Assembly: GCA_024681875.1 (NCBI GenBank)
Contig: JAILAA010000204.1
Coordinates: forward strand, 1 to 29,534
From: Prevotella sp.
GTDB lineage: Bacteria; Bacteroidota; Bacteroidia; Bacteroidales; Bacteroidaceae
Length of the DNA: 29,534 nucleotides
Reading direction: 5' to 3'
Notes under the pieces: generated by a model
Seen by the model: only the letters and a program-made list of their open reading frames with translations
What the model was told of the DNA's origin: nothing
Databases searched by the model: none
Shown here: one piece after another, positions 6,618-14,394 of the stretch
How the letters are laid out: each line of letters starts with the position of its first letter
Position numbering within the stretch: position 1 is the first letter of the stretch
Position numbers and translations under genes: made by a program

Positions 6618-9061
6618 AGGTGTTTCTTTGGATAAAGTGCTTCCCACCAACTAGGGTCATCCTTCAGCCAGCGCTGGAACCAAGCCATCTGTGTAGCTAA
6701 CCATTTCTCGCGCTTGCCATAGTCGGTGATGTGGTGGTTCTGTCCCTCGACCTCAACAAGCGCCACTTCGCGTCCCAAAAGCTTCAAGGCAGTAAACATC
6801 TGCAGACTCTCAATCAGGGGAACGTTGGTGTCGGCGTTGCCATGAAGCAGGAGCAACGGCGTGTGAATCTTATCGGCATTGAACAGCGGACTTTGGTCTA
6901 CATAGAGTTGCTTGTGGCTCCAAGGATAGCTGTTGGCCATACTGACCTCGCTGTAGTTATAGCCCCAATAGCCCTCACCCCAATAGCTGGTATGGTTGGC
7001 GATGCCAGCGTGGCTGACGGCACAGGCGAAGATGTCGGTCTGTGTCTGCAGATACTGTGTCATAAAGCCGCCATAGCTGGCACCCATGCAGCCAATCTTC
7101 TCCGCATTGATAAACGGATGCTCGGCGCACAGTTTCTTCGTTCCCTCGATGATGTCCTCGGCAGGGCCACGACCGGCAGTGTTCACGTGGCGCGAGGCCC
7201 ACTCCTGCCCAAAGCCTGTAGCGCCGCTGGGCTGCAGGATATAGGCCACATAGCCTAATGAGTTCCACATCTGCGGTGCGTAGGGCGACTCGAAGTAGCG
7301 GCTCACGGGTGAGCAGCCACCGTAGTAGTAGACGATGAGCGGATATTTCTTCGTGGCATCGAAGTCGGCAGGCAGATAGAGACGCCCATAAACCGTATCG
7401 CCCTTGCTGTTGGTGAAGTTCCAGTCCTTGCACGTGCCGAGCGTAGCATCGCCAAGCGCCGTCTTGCCGTCGAAGATGATTTGAGACTTGAGTTTTGAGA
7501 TTTGAGGTTTAATATTTGTGATATAGGCCGATGCGGGTTCCATCGTCCTATACGACAAATAGGCCAGCGTTGAAGCATGTGCAGCCAAGTCCCAGCGGTA
7601 GGTATCGTCGCCGGGCAAAGGCAACTGCTCGATGGTGGCCGTCGCGGGATTAAGACGGAAGAGGTTCACGTAATCGCGGTCTTCGGCCGAGAAATAGACG
7701 AGACCGTCAGCCTGCGACCAGTCGACGTTCTCAACAGAGGGGTCGAAGTCTTTGGTCAGCGGCGTTACCTGCTTGGTAGCGATGTCATAGAGGAACAACT
7801 CGTTCTCGGTCATGCTCGGCGTGACACTGGCAGGTAGCTGGCAGCCTATACGGTCGAAGGCCTCGGGCGTACCTTGGAAGAGCAGCTGCTTGCCGTCGGG
7901 CGAGAACTGTGCCCCACTGAGGAACCCCACGCACTGCATGAGTGTATCGGCCTTCAGTGTCTGAACATCCATCAAGTAATAGTCCTGCACCTCCGTGGGG
8001 CGCTTGGCCAGACGGCTATAGGACGAGACAACAAGTAATGTCTTACCGTCAGCTGAGATGCTGCTGAGATATTCGCCCTTCGTACCGAAAGTGATGCGCT
8101 GAGCAATGCCCGATGCCAGGTCAAATTTCACCAAATAGTTGCGGTCGCGCCAGCCCGGCTGACGGTCATCCATCTCCAAGACCTCAAAGACGTCCTGGTC
8201 TTCCTTCGGGCCTTCTTCCTCGGCGGTGATGATGAGATAATCCTCGGTTGGACTGACGGTGTAGCCACCCTTCGGCACGTTAGTGGCAAAGACACTGCGC
8301 AGTCCTGTCAAAGGCTCAACCTTGTAGAGCATCCGCTTGTCATCTTCCCACACCTCTTCTATATATGCGCACGTACGAGGCAGCCAGCGCACATTCTGCG
8401 TAGGACGGCTGATGATACGCTGCGTCTTTACATCGCGTAGCTCGTACTCCCAGCGGCTGTTTCCGCCACGCTCGGTAATCTGATAGCTCACTGTGGCATA
8501 CACTCCATCGGCCGAGAGACTGATGCCGCGCACACGCCGCCCGTCGGTCAGGTCGTGCGCCATATAGGGATGCTCCTTGGCCAGCGTTGGCACAACGAGG
8601 CGGTTGGCATCGATGGTGACGCGGATGCTGTCGGTGTCACTCGGCTGCGCCAGAAACTTCACGGCCAGCGTGTGGTGCTCGGGCGCCAGCTTCAGCTCGC
8701 CGCCAGCCTCCTGGCCGTCGATGAAGAGCTTATAGTTCGTGGGGCCTTCCACGCTGATGGTTCCCTTCACAAAGTCGCTGTTGTTCAGGAAGAAGCTGAG
8801 CACGCCCACGCTCTTTGACTCACTGAGCGAGGGCAGCAGTCCTGCCTGCCATGTCGTAGTGGCTGCGGCATCGTGGGGCAGAGCTTCCAACAGCGATTTC
8901 TCATCGAACTTCGTGCCATCCACCTTGACGGTATCGATGGCGAAGGGCTGGGTCACGGCAAAAGGCCCTGCTAAATTGAACTCGTTGATTTCCGTTTTCT
9001 CTTGCGCCGCGACCGTCGTGGCCAGCAGCAGTGTTAACATTGGAATGTAGTGTTTCATCAT
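6614..9061 (-). CDS. Exported S9-family (prolyl oligopeptidase / DPP-like) serine peptidase
   Basis: The 815-residue protein begins with a signal peptide (MLTLLLATTVAAQ) with no lipobox cysteine, so it is probably periplasmic. The middle is a beta-propeller and the C-terminal 260 or so residues form an alpha/beta-hydrolase. The catalytic Ser is S662 in GASYGG, the Asp is D744 in HGNADTNVP, and the His is H776 or H777 in EGQNHH. S9 enzymes release dipeptides or cleave after proline in short peptides. Two ATGs in a row (9061, 9058) are equivalent starts. A near-consensus -7 box (TAATTTAG, 9078-9085 minus) lies just upstream. Its stop overlaps the start of the MtaA-like gene (ATGA), which puts an exported peptidase in an operon with cytosolic methyl-transfer proteins. 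Residues about 513-529 (PQISKLKSQ) come from a repeat between the propeller and the hydrolase domain. Confidence 0.92.
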   Translation of the reverse strand: MMKHYIPMLTLLLATTVAAQEKTEINEFNLAGPFAVTQPFAIDTVKVDGTKFDEKSLLEALPHDAAATTTWQAGLLPSLSESKSVGVLSFFLNNSDFVKGTISVEGPTNYKLFIDGQEAGGELKLAPEHHTLAVKFLAQPSDTDSIRVTIDANRLVVPTLAKEHPYMAHDLTDGRRVRGISLSADGVYATVSYQITERGGNSRWEYELRDVKTQRIISRPTQNVRWLPRTCAYIEEVWEDDKRMLYKVEPLTGLRSVFATNVPKGGYTVSPTEDYLIITAEEEGPKEDQDVFEVLEMDDRQPGWRDRNYLVKFDLASGIAQRITFGTKGEYLSSISADGKTLLVVSSYSRLAKRPTEVQDYYLMDVQTLKADTLMQCVGFLSGAQFSPDGKQLLFQGTPEAFDRIGCQLPASVTPSMTENELFLYDIATKQVTPLTKDFDPSVENVDWSQADGLVYFSAEDRDYVNLFRLNPATATIEQLPLPGDDTYRWDLAAHASTLAYLSYRTMEPASAYITNIKPQISKLKSQIIFDGKTALGDATLGTCKDWNFTNSKGDTVYGRLYLPADFDATKKYPLIVYYYGGCSPVSRYFESPYAPQMWNSLGYVAYILQPSGATGFGQEWASRHVNTAGRGPAEDIIEGTKKLCAEHPFINAEKIGCMGASYGGFMTQYLQTQTDIFACAVSHAGIANHTSYWGEGYWGYNYSEVSMANSYPWSHKQLYVDQSPLFNADKIHTPLLLLHGNADTNVPLIESLQMFTALKLLGREVALVEVEGQNHHITDYGKREKWLATQMAWFQRWLKDDPSWWEALYPKKHL
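7478..7515. repeat. TTTGAGA-type tandem repeat inserted in-frame in the peptidase
   Basis: The minus strand reads CTCAAATCTCAAAACTCAAG and continues with TCTCAAATC, a run of imperfect 10-base units. It encodes PQISKLKSQI, a Lys/Ser/Gln-rich stretch unlike the flanking sequence, at the propeller-to-hydrolase junction. Confidence 0.7.
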
Positions 9062-9137
9062 GTTCAGATTTATTCTGCTAAATTACTCATTTTCATTTAA
9101 ATAAACAGGATGCACTCTTGTACAAAAAAAGATGAAG

Positions 9138-9428
9138 TCAGCAGAATCGTATGTCGGCAATAATTTGTGCCCCAACATGCTGATTAAGCCGCTGGACAAA
9201 CTCCTGGCGCCTCATGCTCAAGTCAGCACGCAGGGCAGGAACAGAAAGCGAAACGAAGAGCGTCTGATTCTGTATGCGCACATTCGTAGTATAACGAGCA
9301 ACGGCTTCGCCAGCCACTACAGGCCACGACTCAACAAGGCGCTTCTGCAACAGTGGCGTCTCTAAGCCCAGAAAGCGCAGTTGCTGCATCACCAGCTTCT
9401 CTACAGGTTGTTCTCTTCGCTTAAACAT
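9138..9428 (-). CDS. DUF721 / DciA-like protein
   Basis: A 96-residue protein starting MFKRREQPVEKLVMQQ and containing the family pattern of a Trp-containing helix (VESWPVVAGEAVARYT) followed by a beta-rich part (LFVSLSVPALRADLSMRR). DUF721 proteins include the replicative-helicase loader DciA, and neighbourhood with recF fits a DNA-replication role. The frame is open upstream to 9503, but the extra 25 residues would be encoded by the ATCCGTG repeat at 9441-9499, so I chose ATG at 9428. A biochemical role for this particular protein is inference. Confidence 0.83.
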   Translation of the reverse strand: MFKRREQPVEKLVMQQLRFLGLETPLLQKRLVESWPVVAGEAVARYTTNVRIQNQTLFVSLSVPALRADLSMRRQEFVQRLNQHVGAQIIADIRFC

Positions 9429-9440
9429 CTTATCGTATTT

Positions 9441-9499
9441 GCAAGGGATGAACACGGATTCGCACGGATCGTCAGTATTAATCCGTGTCCATCCGTTGC
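9441..9499. repeat. ATCCGTG-type inverted repeat at the recF 3' end
   Basis: The arms at 9441-9460 and 9480-9499 are complementary at 18 of 20 positions. The family is the same as that at 260-362. It fills the recF/DUF721 spacer and also encodes the last residues of RecF (EQRMDTD) and its stop codon (9478-9480, minus). Confidence 0.85.
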
Positions 9500-10647
9500 T
9501 CAATTATTCCATCATTGACATGAAAGAGGCGATAGTCGCAGTCGCCATGAGAGAGGATCTGGTCCAAGTGGTCGCGGTTCGTGTCGGTAATGAATATCTG
9601 GCCGAACTGCTGACTAGCCACCAAATGAATGATCTGCTCCACACGATGTGCATCCAGCTTGTCGAAAATGTCGTCGAGAAGCAAGATGGGATGCCCCACC
9701 CCATTCTCCCTATAGGACTCATCGCCCTCATGGAATCCATTAGTCTCATTAGACTCATCCAAGATCTTATACTGTGCCAGTTTAAGGGCAATGACAAACG
9801 TCTTCTGCTGTCCCTGGCTGCCCTCACGGCGCATGGGATGACCGTTGATGAGAATCTCCAGGTCGTCGCGGTGGATGCCATGCAGTGAATAGCCCACAGC
9901 GCGGTCTTTATGGCGGTCGCGCCGGATGACGTCGAGCAGCGGCCCGCGCTGGCAATGTGAGACGTAGCTGAGTGACACGTCCTCATGGCCGTCGCTCACC
10001 CTCTGGTAGAAATGCTGGAAGACAGGCTCCAAGGCGGCGACAAAGGTGCTGCGCTTTGCCGACACCGTCTCGCCATAGCGCGCCATTTCCTCCTCAAGAA
10101 GCTCCATCAGCTGCGCGTCGGGCTCGTGATCCTCATCACGCAACAAAGCATTGCGCTGCAGCAACGCTTTGTTGTAGCGGTTGAGGGCATCTATATACGC
10201 ATGGTCGCGCTGCGCAATCGTCTGATCCATCAATCTACGGCGTTCATCGCTGGCACCTTCAATCAGTGACGTGTCAGCAGGCGACACCATGACCAGCGGA
10301 ATCAAACCGATGTGTTCAGACAGCCGCTGATATTCCTTTCCATTACGCTTGAAATGCTTCTTCTGCCCCTTCCTCATACCACAGAACAACTTAAGAGGTG
10401 AGAGGTGAGAGGTGTGAGGTGAGAGGTAGCTACCCTCCAACACGAAAAAATCCTCATCGTGGCGGATGGCAAGCGCATCCTGATTGCTGCTGGACGAGTG
10501 GCAGAAACTAAGAAAATAGATGGCGTCAAGCACGTTGGTCTTTCCCGCTCCGTTGTCGCCTATAAGACAATTTATTTTCGGCGAGAAATGCATCGCAGCC
10601 GACGCAATATTCTTGTAATTGGCAATGGAAAGTTGTTCTAAAAGCAT
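9478..10647 (-). CDS. recF: DNA replication and repair protein RecF
   Basis: RecF is an SMC-like ATPase that loads RecA at single-strand gaps. The Walker A motif is GDNGAGKT (residues 30-37), and the Walker B/D-loop region is ILLLDDIFDKLDAHR (about 318-332). At 389 residues it is longer than the usual 360 to 370. Two repeat-derived insertions explain this: about residues 74-85 (LSPHTSHLSPL) and about 295-316 (ESNETNGFHEGDESYRENG), the second immediately before the Walker B strand. The final residues come from a third repeat. It is divergent from the TPR gene; a -7 box TAAATTTG (10658-10665 minus) precedes the ATG closely. Confidence 0.95.
   Translation of the reverse strand: MLLEQLSIANYKNIASAAMHFSPKINCLIGDNGAGKTNVLDAIYFLSFCHSSSSNQDALAIRHDEDFFVLEGSYLSPHTSHLSPLKLFCGMRKGQKKHFKRNGKEYQRLSEHIGLIPLVMVSPADTSLIEGASDERRRLMDQTIAQRDHAYIDALNRYNKALLQRNALLRDEDHEPDAQLMELLEEEMARYGETVSAKRSTFVAALEPVFQHFYQRVSDGHEDVSLSYVSHCQRGPLLDVIRRDRHKDRAVGYSLHGIHRDDLEILINGHPMRREGSQGQQKTFVIALKLAQYKILDESNETNGFHEGDESYRENGVGHPILLLDDIFDKLDAHRVEQIIHLVASQQFGQIFITDTNRDHLDQILSHGDCDYRLFHVNDGIIEQRMDTD
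9700..9765. repeat. Imperfect ~10-base repeat inserted in-frame in recF, before Walker B
   Basis: On the minus strand there are repeated TGAGTCTAATGAGACTAATGG-like units (ATGAGTC, ATGAGAC, ATGAGTCCTA). They encode a polar, acidic run (SNETNGFHEGDESYREN) with no place in the RecF consensus. Confidence 0.55.
10394..10428. repeat. CTCTCACC-type tandem repeat inserted in-frame in recF
   Basis: AGGTGAGAGGTGAGAGGTGT followed by GAGGTGAGAGG on the plus strand. The minus strand reads LSPHTSHLSP in RecF. It belongs to the same family as the spacer at 1747-1785. Confidence 0.75.
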
Positions 10648-10657
10648 AATTTTTTTG

Positions 10658-10665
10658 CAAATTTA
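10658..10665 (-). promoter_or_regulatory. Bacteroidota -7 box for recF
   Basis: TAAATTTG on the minus strand matches TAnnTTTG, about 11 bases before the recF ATG, which implies a very short leader. The -33 element is not clear. Confidence 0.5.
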
Positions 10666-10729
10666 CGGCTTTTGTGGCAGAAAAGGAAAAAAAGATGGAA
10701 ATAAATTTCATCATCTGCGAGATTTTCAG

Positions 10730-10737
10730 TAATTTTG
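10730..10737 (+). promoter_or_regulatory. Bacteroidota -7 box for the TPR-ribH genes
   Basis: TAATTTTG followed by CGC matches TAnnTTTG, 50 bases before the ATG at 10788. The -33 element is weak. The 140-base divergent region also contains A-rich stretches and no gene. Confidence 0.6.
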
Positions 10738-10787
10738 CGCCCGCAAAACGCATTTCCTAAAAAGAAAAAGAACAAAACAAAAAAATA

Positions 10788-11534
10788 ATGGCAGAGAAAA
10801 ATTCAAAAATGGCCGCCGCTGAGACACAGCCGAGCCTGAACAAGAAAGAGGACTTCATCCTTAAGTACAAGAACATGATTATCGGCGGCGTTATCGCCGT
10901 TGTAGCCATCATTGTTGGCATTGTTTTCTGGAACAACCACAAGGCCGCCAAACTGCGTGAAGCTCAGACGCTCTCTTCCGTTCCGCAGATGAGCATGTAC
11001 AACGCCATGGAAGCGCTGCAGCGCGGCGTGGTTGACTTCAGCGAAGAAAACTATCAGGCCGCCCTCAACGGCGACAGCGCTTCAAAGAGCATGGGCTTCC
11101 TGAAGATAGCCGACGAATTCTCATCGACACGCGCCGGCAACGTGGCCAACCTTTATGCCGGACTTTGCTATGCCCATCTTGACAAGTGGGAGGAGGCCGT
11201 GAAGTATTTAGAGAAGTTTGACGACGCTGGCGACCTTCTCATCTCGCCCGCCGCACTTGGTGCACTTGGCAATGCCTACGCCCATGTGAACAAGCTGGAC
11301 GACGCAGTGAAGACCCTGCAAAAGGCAGGCGAAAAGGCCGACAATATCCTCCTGTCGCCTATCTACTATGTACAGGCTGGCGAGATTCTGGAGTCTCAGG
11401 GCAAGAAGGCCGAAGCATTGGAAATGTACAAGAAAGTGAAGAAGTACGAGCGTGTAAGAAACGTTGACGGTATCTCACAGACATCGCCCCTCGTTGAGCT
11501 GATTGATGAGTATATCGCACGCGTTTCTGACTAA
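10788..11534 (+). CDS. Membrane-anchored tetratricopeptide-repeat protein
   Basis: The 248-residue protein has a short polar N-terminus, one transmembrane helix at about residues 29-48 ([19 protein letters not shown]) and then TPR-like helices ([64 protein letters not shown]). The layout fits the YfgM-like/TPR_21 type of scaffold facing the periplasm. It lies 47 bases upstream of ribH on the same strand and probably shares its transcript. No specific function can be read from the sequence. Confidence 0.85.
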   Translation: MAEKNSKMAAAETQPSLNKKEDFILKYKNMIIGGVIAVVAIIVGIVFWNNHKAAKLREAQTLSSVPQMSMYNAMEALQRGVVDFSEENYQAALNGDSASKSMGFLKIADEFSSTRAGNVANLYAGLCYAHLDKWEEAVKYLEKFDDAGDLLISPAALGALGNAYAHVNKLDDAVKTLQKAGEKADNILLSPIYYVQAGEILESQGKKAEALEMYKKVKKYERVRNVDGISQTSPLVELIDEYIARVSD

Positions 11535-11581
11535 GCCGGTTTCTTGCCTCTTACTTTTTTCCATCTATTCTATTACGGAAA

Positions 11582-12052
11582 ATGGCTACACGCAACCTGT
11601 CAGCCTATGACGCGCAAAATGTGCCCGATGCGTCAAATATGATTTTCGGCATTGTCGTTGCCGAGTGGAATCCTGAGATTACCGGCGCGTTGCTTGAGGG
11701 CTGTGTCAATACGCTTGAGAAGCACGGAGCGTTGCCTGAGAACATTCACGTAAAGCGGGTACCCGGCTCCTTCGAGCTTATCTACGGTGCTCACCAGATG
11801 ACGCTCAACGACGGCTACGACGCAGTTATCATCCTTGGGTCTGTCGTCCGTGGAGAAACCCCTCATTTCGACTACATCTGCCAAGGTGTTACAGCAGGCA
11901 TCGCACGCCTGAACGCCACGAGCAGCATCCCCGTCATTTTCGGACTCTTGACCACTAACGACATGCAGCAGGCGCGCGACCGTGCAGGTGGCCGCTTAGG
12001 AAACAAGGGCGACGAATGTGCCGTGGTTGCCATTAAGATGGCAAAGTTCTAA
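11582..12052 (+). CDS. ribH: 6,7-dimethyl-8-ribityllumazine synthase
   Basis: It condenses 5-amino-6-ribitylamino-uracil with 3,4-dihydroxy-2-butanone 4-phosphate in riboflavin synthesis. The family motifs are all present: VAEWNPEIT near the N-terminus, [29 protein letters not shown] with the catalytic His at residue 95, and [15 protein letters not shown]. Its 156 residues are normal for the family, and ATG at 11582 is the natural start. A strong terminator follows immediately. No other rib genes and no FMN riboswitch are seen in the window. Confidence 0.96.
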   Translation: MATRNLSAYDAQNVPDASNMIFGIVVAEWNPEITGALLEGCVNTLEKHGALPENIHVKRVPGSFELIYGAHQMTLNDGYDAVIILGSVVRGETPHFDYICQGVTAGIARLNATSSIPVIFGLLTTNDMQQARDRAGGRLGNKGDECAVVAIKMAKF

Positions 12053-12063
12053 GAAGCACATAT

Positions 12064-12110
12064 AAAAAAAACTATCGCTGGATTTTCATCAATCCAGCGA
12101 TAGTTTTTTT
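12064..12110. terminator. Rho-independent terminator after ribH (bidirectional)
   Basis: ACTATCGCTGGATT pairs perfectly with AATCCAGCGATAGT around the loop TTCATC, with an A-run before and a T-run after. It is symmetrical, so it can also end transcripts of the convergent gene at 12130. Confidence 0.93.
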
Positions 12111-12129
12111 ATGCAACTAAGCTCCAGGC

Positions 12130-14352
12130 TTACTTCACCAGCGTTTTCTTGCCATTCTTGCCTTCGGCCGAGCGGATGATGTACACCTGGCCCTTGCGCA
12201 TGCTGTAGACTCTCTTTCCACCGATGGTATATATCTGCATGTCGGCAGTGTTCACCTTGACGGTCTCAATAGCGGTTGTGACGTTGAAAGCGTAGGTATA
12301 GACATTATCGTCAGGCGTAGCGTCGCCCTCAACCTCTACCTTGGCAGTAATCTCCACGTTGCCCTCCGACAGTCCTTCAGTGCTGATAGTGACGGGGCAG
12401 ATGGCGCTCTTGCCAGCCATGACCGATATGATGCTTGTACCAATGACATTCTCGCCAACAAGAATCGACAGCGTAACGTCATTCACGTCAACATTGCCAT
12501 TATTATTGACATAGACGGAGAGCTCGGAGTTCTCTGCCGTGAGTTCAATAGTGCCTGTGATGGCGGTGATGGCCAAGTCGGTGACAGGCTCCTCAAGCAC
12601 GGTGACCTTGATGTAACAGCCAGCCTTTCCAGCCATGGCCTGCAGTTCATATACGCCAGCAGTGAAAGTATTAGCGAAACTGAAGACAACGTCCTGGTTG
12701 GCACCGGCAGCAAGCGATGAAATGGTTGTCTCGCCAAGCACTGTCAGACCATTATAGAGCTTGACCACTACCTCGTTGGCGTCCACTTCGCTGACATTCT
12801 CCACGTTCACCGTGACGTTTATGGTCTCCTCGTCAAACTCCACTTCCACGTCGTCAGCCGTCAGCGTAAACTCCGGCTCAACAACCACGGAACTGTCCAC
12901 AATATCATACTCCTTGGTCAGTGTAGTTGTTTCGGAAGTGTTATTCTCAGCTATGAGAGTAGCCACGACAATGGCTTTCTGGCCGGCAACGAGATTGTCG
13001 GTAGGCAGGGTGAACGAAGCGTAGCCGCCATCCTTTGCCTTCAAGGTTATGGTCTGTGGCGTCAGTGCTGTGCCGTTCAGGGTCACGTTGATGGTGGCGT
13101 CAACATCTATCTCGCTCTGGTTCTCACACCACACGCTGATGGTATTGCTCTCGGCAGCCAGGTCAATTTCGCTGATGCCCAATATCTGGGTCAGAGACAC
13201 AATAACAGTCTCATCAACGGGGGCTTCCTCGAAGGTCACAACAACCTCCTGCTGAGCCATCGTCTTTTCATAGGCTTTCACAACGACCCAAAGCCCCGTC
13301 TCTCCTGGAGTGAAACCGCCCTCAGGTGCTGCAACGGTGAAGGTTACCTGTTTTTCCTCGCCTGCACTCAGGCTTACGGTCTGAGGCTCCACAACATCCT
13401 GAATATTTCTCTGCAGCATCACCTGGACGCCCTCGGCGGCTACAGTCTCGCTGGTATTCTTCACCGTAGCTACAACCTGATAGCTTTCTGCCCCGTAAGG
13501 AACGGTTACATCCGTAGCGCTGACGCTGAAAGTAGCCTCGGGAGCCTTCTTCGTGAAGGTCACGGTTTTCTCCAGATTGAAAGCTTCGGCATTGTCGGCA
13601 GTCAACGACAGCTGGACTGTATGCTCGCCAGTCTCGAGGCCTTCAAGGTTGAACTTCACGTTCTGCCACTTTTCCTCACCAATGGCCAGTGTACCTATCT
13701 CCCAGATAGTATTCTCTGTTCCATCGACGGACACAGTTACCTTCGTATTCTCAGCAGCAGCGTTACCCTCGTTTTTGGCATAGACAACAAACACGCCATT
13801 AACGTCCATATCGTAAGTGTCGCCCAGTGTGTTGTTGGAGATATTGAGCACAGGAGCGGTCTCCACAGGACCAGTACTGCCGCCTGTATAGGTTACGGCA
13901 ATGGAACTGATGTAGCGGACACCTGTACGCTGAGATGCACGGAAAATGAGGCTGCCTGCCTCTCCTTCCCATGTACAAGTCATTGCTTCTGTGTCATTAG
14001 TGATGCCTGTAGTGCTCTCATTCTTTCCACTGGCATTACATGTAACCAAGCCAACACTGCCATTGCTGAATGTGAAGACAATTTTGGAAATCACGACATC
14101 TTCTGCCGTACCAGCCACTATCAGGCGGTTGCCATTATAAAAATAGACGCTGCTACCTGAATACTTAGGGGCAAAGTCACCGCCACCCTCTTCCCATTTC
14201 AGAGAGATATTCCCGTCAGGGTAGATGGTGGTAAGAGGATCGCCATTAGAAGCCTGCCAGGTCACAGTTGTCCCCATAGCTTCATCTGCAGAAACGCTGC
14301 CGCAGACCAATGTGAGGACTGCAAGCAGCAGAAAGCGTATTGATTTCTTCAT
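12130..14352 (-). CDS. Exported protein with about five CARDB-like repeats and a C-terminal sorting-like domain
   Basis: The 740-residue protein starts with a signal peptide (MKKSIRFLLLAVLTLVCGSVSA). An N-terminal beta-rich region of about 130 residues is followed by about five Ig/CARDB-like beta-sandwich repeats of about 100 residues each; the recurrent pattern is V.V.N...V.A..V.V.L, ending in a V.F/T..G strand. The C-terminus (MQIYTIGGKRVYSMRKGQVYI, then KKTLVK) resembles Bacteroidota C-terminal domains that direct secretion or surface anchoring, such as the type IX sorting domain. It lies 42 bases downstream of the propeller-like gene and is probably in one operon with it. A role as an adhesin or surface scaffold is inference; there is no catalytic motif. 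Confidence 0.78.
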   Translation of the reverse strand: MKKSIRFLLLAVLTLVCGSVSADEAMGTTVTWQASNGDPLTTIYPDGNISLKWEEGGGDFAPKYSGSSVYFYNGNRLIVAGTAEDVVISKIVFTFSNGSVGLVTCNASGKNESTTGITNDTEAMTCTWEGEAGSLIFRASQRTGVRYISSIAVTYTGGSTGPVETAPVLNISNNTLGDTYDMDVNGVFVVYAKNEGNAAAENTKVTVSVDGTENTIWEIGTLAIGEEKWQNVKFNLEGLETGEHTVQLSLTADNAEAFNLEKTVTFTKKAPEATFSVSATDVTVPYGAESYQVVATVKNTSETVAAEGVQVMLQRNIQDVVEPQTVSLSAGEEKQVTFTVAAPEGGFTPGETGLWVVVKAYEKTMAQQEVVVTFEEAPVDETVIVSLTQILGISEIDLAAESNTISVWCENQSEIDVDATINVTLNGTALTPQTITLKAKDGGYASFTLPTDNLVAGQKAIVVATLIAENNTSETTTLTKEYDIVDSSVVVEPEFTLTADDVEVEFDEETINVTVNVENVSEVDANEVVVKLYNGLTVLGETTISSLAAGANQDVVFSFANTFTAGVYELQAMAGKAGCYIKVTVLEEPVTDLAITAITGTIELTAENSELSVYVNNNGNVDVNDVTLSILVGENVIGTSIISVMAGKSAICPVTISTEGLSEGNVEITAKVEVEGDATPDDNVYTYAFNVTTAIETVKVNTADMQIYTIGGKRVYSMRKGQVYIIRSAEGKNGKKTLVK

Positions 14353-14394
14353 ACTTTGGGTTTGAGAAATTATTGTTTAAGGTTTCAATCACAG

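Noticed and set aside
9429..9503. Extended N-terminus for the DUF721 protein
   Set aside because: The extra residues are encoded by the ATCCGTG repeat and would overlap the recF 3' end.
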